Assembly: GCF_030272615.1 (NCBI RefSeq)
Contig: NC_081414.1
Location: 7,015,001-7,079,000, forward strand
Source: Cryptomeria japonica
Lineage: Eukaryota; Streptophyta; Pinopsida; Cupressales; Cupressaceae
Direction: 5' to 3'
Length of the DNA: 64,000 nucleotides
Shown: in pieces, positions 58,121-64,000 of the stretch
Numbering within the stretch: the first letter of the stretch is position 1
Layout of the letters: every line of letters starts with the position of its first letter
Program-made: the position numbers and the translations under genes
The notes under the pieces: generated by a model
The model's input: the letters and a program-made list of their open reading frames with translations, nothing else
The model's database searches: none
Told to the model about the DNA's origin: nothing

Positions 58121-60049
58121 CTTTCCTACTTATTTTTATCTTTGTACACTCTGCAACGGTTGATCTAGAAGATCTTGTCAGGTAGTGTGATAAAATGACT
58201 AACTCTTCAAGGCATTTTTAATATCACCAATTCTTATATCTTTAGAAGAACATAATAAACATAAATGCATAAGGAAAGAACAAGAATCGAACAACATTTT
58301 ATCTACGGACGAGTTTGAACTCAAAGGAATAGTTTATCGTTATGACTTCATCCTAGATTTATGAACTTGTACTCTAATAGTGTCAACAAAATACTCTAAT
58401 ATTTGAAGTGACTACCAATATGAGGTCACTAGTTTTTATCTTGACACGTCAATATCAAATCTACATCAAAATTTCTACATTCATTTATTATAGAATTAAG
58501 CAACTTAATGATCACATTTACATTTCCTAGAATGGCAAGTATAGTATATGATTTATCATTCAAATATATTTTAGTCAATATAGGTTGATTGGTCTATCTA
58601 ACATGAAACAAATTACACTAGTCTCCTAACATATATGTTCATAATGCAAATCTACTAAGAACTTCCAAGCAACCCCTTACATACAAAATGTACTTGGACA
58701 TATACAATTATCAACAGCTAACTATGCTAAAGCAATCCCAACTCGCCTCTCAAACCACCTTTCCTCTCACGTCTGCAATCTCAACCTGTGTAGAAATAAT
58801 GGTTGTTTTCTCTACATCCTCCCTACGGCCTAAATACTCCCCAAGCAGCATGCGATGTGCTTTGTTTGCCTTCGTTGAACCCAATGGTCTACCGTGTTTG
58901 TGCTGCATCGGAGATTCTACCATCGTTTGCACCATATTTTCATTGTGTTACCCTCATTTATCAAGCTCCTCTTTGATGCTTTGTGCTTCCTTTGACTTGA
59001 GGTATGCCTTGGTGTCATTCATTCCTATCTAAGCTAAGGTCCTACGCACCTCCTTGTTGCAATTGGCACTCCAAAGGAGGAAAGGCCTCAAAGGTGGTGC
59101 AAACTCACTCACATGAAGCCAATCACCACTAGGTCAAACACAATCCTCACCGTGTCTTGCCATTCCTATGATCCTTTCAAGCCCCTAACACCACTCCATT
59201 TTTACACAGTTATTCATGATCCAATTCACAGTGTCCCTCATCTCCAATTCAAGACACCAAGATTAAAAAACTAAGGCAATGCCCACATTAGTGCAGTATC
59301 AAAATTGGGCATTGAGGTACTCATTGCCCAGGATGATCTTCATATGATTGAGGAAGTCACAATCTTAAAATAAGAAAATGTGTGACAATATTTCATCTGA
59401 AATGCATCTCCAAAAGGCTACCATTTGTTTGGAGGATTTCATAGAGAAGTTAGCCTCCATAATGCTCACACCCTAAATTCGCACTTTGTTCTCCAAACTT
59501 CATAGAGATGCAAAAGAATGGTGCCCAACCCACTCCCCACTTCAGTTGCTATTACATCACAAGAAATATACCTATCAACTTCTTAGTGAAGAAATAATTT
59601 ATGAACCATAAACAACTCTCACCCTTGTCCTTGCCAACTATGATGGGATCAATAAATTTGGACTCATTAAAAATGTGGTTTTTTTCCCTACCCGAATTAG
59701 ATATAATTGAGTAGTACAACCCTTTCAACCACATAATTCAAATGAAGTTTACATGGAAACATCCACCATCATCACCATCACCATTAATGCATGCCCCTTG
59801 CAATTGCTTGCAATACTTCATCCAATCCCACCTCAAAGGTTTGTGTGAGTGATGTCAAATCTTCCTCTTCCTCAACGGTCTTGAGCCTCCAAACAAATCT
59901 TATTGATGTACAAACCACCTCATCCTCATTAATGCGAAGGCCACCTCATTTTTGATAAGGTAGATTCAACCTTCTAAAAACACTAGTGCCACTTAAAACC
60001 TTCCATTTTTACCTTGCTTCCTGAATAATTGGACTTTCATTATACCATA
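58121..60049 (-). other. Decayed, probably LINE-derived sequence
   Basis: It lies between an RNase H remnant and an ORF1 remnant on the same strand. One 61-codon minus-strand frame (58935-58750) has an AT-hook-like string (HKHGRPLGSTKANKAH). No domain is clear, and the assignment rests on position. Confidence 0.3.
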
Positions 60050-60418
60050 TGATTTCTCCATTTTATAGTTCAACTGCCTCTGTAGCTTGCACATTTGCAT
60101 TCTAGTTACCATCTCTTAGCACATGAAATACCTTGAATTTTTGAAACACTATTAGCTAGCGTCTAATACTCTAAATAGTTTTATCGATCTTCTAGTAAGC
60201 AACTTTTCCTTTCAGTATAGCCTATACTATTATTTGTGAATCTCCTTCAAAGTGAAAATTCACTACCCCCATCTTTCTTGCCAATTGGATCACCAATAGA
60301 GTGGTATTTGCTTCATCTTTCTTGTTAGTACCAACTCCTAAACCTTGACCACACCTAGCCAAAATAAGACCTTGGTGATTTCTTGCCACACAACTAGCTC
60401 CGGAGGGACCTGGATTCC
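60050..60418 (-). pseudogene. LINE RNase H domain remnant
   Basis: The minus strand reads NPGPSGASCVARNHQGLILA, VGTNKKDEANTTLLVIQLAR and NFHFEGDSQIIV, then worn sequence (FHVLRDGN), matching the RVT_3 RNase H of plant LINE ORF2. Several in-frame stops lie in the second half. The sequence upstream of NPGPSG is not LINE-like, so the copy is cut at about 60418. Confidence 0.8.
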
Positions 60419-60434
60419 CTCACACAACCGGTAA

Positions 60435-60710
60435 CAAGAAATTGTTAAAGAAACCGGTAGCGATATCTTGCTGGAAAGTGATCCAAATGAGATGCGGTTT
60501 GAAAGAAAGAAAGATGATCAAGTCTTCAAGAAGAATCCAACTCCACAGGATCCGGTGAGCCAAAACCTGGACACACAGAAAGGAAAACTGAAACTGCAAA
60601 CAGAAAACAAAACAAAAATAAATAAATTTTTGGTTGATGCAAGATTGTTGGGAACCGAGGATGCTCTTGCATTATTACTTAATGAGGGTTATTTTGCTAA
60701 TCTTTCTTAA
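60435..60710 (+). CDS. Unrecognised short open stretch (about 91 codons)
   Basis: Open from after a TAA at 60432 to a stop at 60710, with no ATG near its start (first ATG at about 60489). It is hydrophilic and Lys/Glu/Asp-rich (FERKKDDQVFKKNPTPQ), ending in a more ordered segment (VDARLLGTEDALALLLNEGY). It could be a last exon of a host gene or chance. I do not recognise it. Confidence 0.25.
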   Translation, partial: QEIVKETGSDILLESDPNEMRFERKKDDQVFKKNPTPQDPVSQNLDTQKGKLKLQTENKTKINKFLVDARLLGTEDALALLLNEGYFANLS

Positions 60711-61376
60711 GTCTATCAAGGATTATTCTTATATGATTTTAGTTATAGTATGTGAGGTCTTTTATTGAGTTAAAGAAAACTTCTATAGCTTCAACCTCTC
60801 ACTTATGGCAAATACAAAAGATTGGTGGTGACTAACATGCTATGGGTACTAGGTATTGTTACTGGATTTGCAGTATTCGGTATTGTTACTGGATATTTTA
60901 GACTCTCATATTAGTTGACAATGAAAATGAGATAGTGACTTGCTCTCCTTTGAACTTTAGGCTTTGCTAGACGTAGGGGGTATCCCTTACTTCAATATCT
61001 AAAATATCAATATCTACACACTGAGATATTGATTAGAGCATAATGTTCCCCCATTTGTACTAAGGATTGAAATGATCATAATAGGAATCATTGTGTTATT
61101 GCATAACAAACCATTAAACGGATTCATCCATTAAATTTTTCATAAATATCTCAGCAGGGAACACAACATGATGCAAATATTTGTAATGTAAAAGTATAAA
61201 TGACTTGAAATGTAAAGATACATGTAAAGATAATCACAAAGTACAAGTCCTCCCACATAAAATTACAAACAAGTCCTCCCACATAATCACAACATTTAGA
61301 TTTTACCAAAAAATATCAAGGAATCAATATCAAATAGATAATATACTAATTGCATACCTCATACATTTAAATCATG
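60711..61376. other. Spacer, possibly 3' part of the CACTA element
   Basis: AT-rich, with a short duplication of GGTATTGTTACTGGAT near 60851 and 60880. No CACTA-type terminal repeat was recognised, so the left end of the transposon is undefined. Confidence 0.45.
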
Positions 61377-61451
61377 TCATTGATCTTCTTCTTCATCCAA
61401 CTCTTTGTCTGTATCTTCCGATCCAGAATTGAAATTGTAAGGATTGGTCAT

Positions 61452-61532
<81 letters not shown>

Positions 61533-64000
61533 GATATCATCATTATCATCTTCATGAACATTGACTCCTACATCATCGTGATCTTGTTCCTCTTCTTCAA
61601 CATCTTCATCGGGCACATCATCAACTAACTATTGATCTTGATCATCATGTACATCATCTTCTAGTTCTTTTGTATCTTCTTCTTCCATGACATTATACTT
61701 TGCTGACCTTCCTCTAGGATCATGTCTAACAACAAATGACCAACCCGGTTTATGTGGAACCTCTGAGTAAAGTAGTTGCTCACATTGGCTTGGAAGAACA
61801 CAGGGCTCATTTCTAGCTCGCTCAAACGACCTTGTATTAACCATTGTAAATCCATTATCATGTTCAATAATAGTTTTGTCGGGATCATTTTCATTCAATC
61901 GTAGCTTGTACCATTGGATGACGAAAAGAACTAATTTGAAGGACCCAAAGTCACACTCAAGTATATCGTCCATAATCCCATAGTATCAATTTTCTGAGAC
62001 TTGAGGATGTATGCCACTTCTAGATGAAACATTAGTCACCTGAAATACTGTAGTTATCCCAAAATCATAAGTTTTCTTCGTGTCATCCAACTTTTTGATG
62101 CGAAATTTATTACCATTGCACCACATAGCCCTGTGGTGTTTCACCTACAATATGTCAAACAAGTAAAAGTTATTGCATCGCCAGTTGATAAACATATCTA
62201 TTCTTGGTCGAATGTATGCAAAAAATAACATATATATACATCATTACAATTGAAAAAAAATTAAATAATATGGTTGATTAATATATTTATATGTACCTGT
62301 TTATCTCTTAAATCATATGCCAAATCAATTTCCCTTGGTCTAACATTGGAATCTCCATTACAATGAGCTTCTTTAACCAATGAAGCCACACCTTCTCATG
62401 TTAATGCACAACCAAATTGTTGACATCATTCAATCCATACCCTCATCCAATCAAGATTGTTTGTGACATACAAATGTAGTGCATCCCACTCTCAAGCAAA
62501 TGTAGAAAAAATAACTAGAAATTTACAACTGATGTATATTGAAGATTAAGAATTAATTAACTACAATATATATAAAAACCAAATGAAAAATGTATTCAGA
62601 TAAATTTCCATGAACATCCAATAATTACCTCTCAATTTCCTCAATCTACCTTTCCCCATCAAGTACTCCCCTTCAAATTTGTTAATGGAGTTGGGCTACC
62701 AAATGCAATCTACATGGATATTTACCGCAAACTTAGGAAGACATTTAGTAATGTACACCATAGTCTAGTATACCATATATCCCTCCACCATAGAACCCTC
62801 AGGATGTGCTCTTTGTCGAACCAAAGCTTTCAAAAATTTTAAGTGCCTCTCAACCATCCACATTGACCTTGTGTGTACAGGTCCACACAATTCAATCTCC
62901 TCAACTTGGTGTATGAGGTAGTGTTCTTATGCATTGAAAAATGTCGAAGGTAGACACTTTTGCATTTCACACATTAGACAAGGAATTTTAGTCTTCCAGT
63001 ATTTTATATCTTCTTTACGGATTTCTTTAGATGACAAGCATCTACAAGTGATTCAAGACGCAAATATATTAATGAGAATTAACAAAATAATATACAATAT
63101 ATATTACATAACAAGTAAAACAGATGGAAAATATAATATCTATACAACAAATTGAACAAATAACACTACTTACCTCATTTATTTTCCAAGATCATATATA
63201 ACTTGCTCGACATTATTGTCGAAGTGGTGTGGGAGAGATAGAAGTAGAACGTATGGCAACAATTATAAAATGACCTTTTCATTGTTTTTCCAAAACTAGT
63301 ACTAAACATAATACAATGAAAAGTACATGCAGTATACAAATATATAGAAAATATACAAGAACATGAATTACCTTAATTAAGGTATTTCAATCATGCATTT
63401 TCATCCCTGGCCCAAATTCACTTTTCTTTGTTATGAGATTGTTTATGTTCGTAGCAAATCTTGTGGGAAATCGAATTTTTCGTATGACCTCTTTTATAGC
63501 ATTGCTTTGCTGCTCCGTTAAGAACCAAGGAAGGGCACATATTAATTTGGTCTTCATCGCTATTTAAGTGAATGACATTTTTCATTGCATGATTGGATAT
63601 CTGAATGTCGCTATAAATTTTGACAATTTTTTCTTTGTCACGCCTTCCATCCAATGTTTTCCATAATGTCTCTGTTATATTCTTTCCAATATACATAGTA
63701 TCAAACAAATGCACAATTTGCAGCTGCTCATAGTAGGGCAACCTATTAAATTGTCTCGAATAACTTTTTAGTCCCTTTGGAAGGTGGTAATTAATGCCTT
63801 CATGACCTTCATGAAGCATATCGGTTTAAAAAGTTAACAACAACAATCATCGTCAATTACAACATGAGTAAACAAAACACAATGTAAAAATATAAATTCC
63901 AAACATATCATATATGATAGATAAACAATTAGATTGAATGACATTACCTTGATGATTAATTCTATTATATTTCAACTTCCATAGGCGAGGTGTCATTCTT
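61377..64000 (-). pseudogene. CACTA (En/Spm) TNP2-type transposase, partial
   Basis: The minus strand runs off the window. An exon ending RLWKLKYNRINHQ at 63948 is followed by a 141-base intron (donor GT at 63947, acceptor AG at 63807), then the TNP2 C-terminal part (QFNRLPYYEQLQIVHLFDTM, TETLWKTLDGRRDKEKIVKI). Next come a DUF4218 region near 62910-62640 (CGPVHTRSMWMVERHLK, HPEGSMVEGY) and DUF4216 (ILECDFGSFKLVLF, YKLRLNENDPDKTIIEHDNG, LPSQCEQLLYSEVPHKPGW). The end is an acidic tail. In-frame stops (for example TAG at 61631-61629, plus others in the DUF4218 part) show it is inactive. TNP2 cuts and rejoins elements ending in CACTA. Confidence 0.88.
61453..61532. repeat. (TCA)n microsatellite within the CACTA coding region
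   Basis: About 27 triplets. On the minus strand it reads (GAT)n and encodes an uninterrupted Asp run in the acidic C-terminal tail after the transposase DUF4216 region. Confidence 0.97.

Noticed and set aside
58750-58935. AT-hook protein (GRPLGS)
   Set aside because: A single short motif in a decayed frame between LINE remnants; not enough for a gene call.
61374-61628. Plus-strand poly-Ile frame that could look like a membrane protein
   Set aside because: It is the other strand of the (GAT)n run in the CACTA transposase.

Overview
This looks like nuclear DNA of a land plant, most likely a gymnosperm (conifer-type). The reasons are plant LTR retrotransposon lineages nested in one another, plant L1-type LINEs with an RNase H domain, a TNP2-type CACTA transposase, an NB-LRR resistance-gene remnant, a plant epsin remnant, long AT-rich spacers, and almost no intact host genes. 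The species cannot be fixed from the sequence alone. Nearly everything recognisable is mobile or decayed; the best candidates for expressed sequence are two large unrecognised ORFs at 38935-42549.

Layout: 1-2340 holds an unrecognised, broken coding remnant ending in a coiled coil. 3011-3551 (minus) is an intronless epsin ENTH-domain pseudogene. About 4031-29330 is one decayed minus-strand Ty3/gypsy chromovirus, opened by two later insertions only 276 bases apart. One is a nearly complete minus-strand Ty1/copia element (7755-15531, 5-base target duplication tacac). The other is a plus-strand Ty3/gypsy Tat-lineage element (15807-28583, target duplication atctt). The Tat-type element carries an antisense plant-mobile-domain (PMD) gene between integrase and its 3' LTR, and no gag capsid region could be recognised in it.

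29331-37270 is AT-rich spacer with two Helitron-like ends attached to GA-rich tracts and a 664-base inverted-repeat (MITE-like) element. 37271-38440 is a tandem array carrying four 50-base hairpins of equal length, followed by a TATA box and the two unrecognised ORFs. 43673-44412 may be a solo LTR. 44413-46930 carries a degenerate repeat of about 243 bases, and 46945-47164 has four consecutive near-perfect hairpins. 48181-48730 is a third Helitron-like end in the opposite orientation.

49194-50998 and 51062-52647 are two LINE insertions in opposite orientation, each bounded by a perfect 16-base target duplication. The first is 5'-truncated and has an extra ORF after RNase H. The second contains only ORF1 plus a 3' end. 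54476-56275 is a 5'-truncated, frameshifted CC-type NB-LRR pseudogene. 57060-60418 holds old minus-strand LINE remnants, and 61377-64000 is a minus-strand CACTA TNP2 transposase running off the window, with a poly-Asp microsatellite in its C-terminus.

The genes do not form a pathway. The window is a record of successive insertions, with regulatory-looking repeats (hairpin arrays, tandem promoter units) as the most unusual content.
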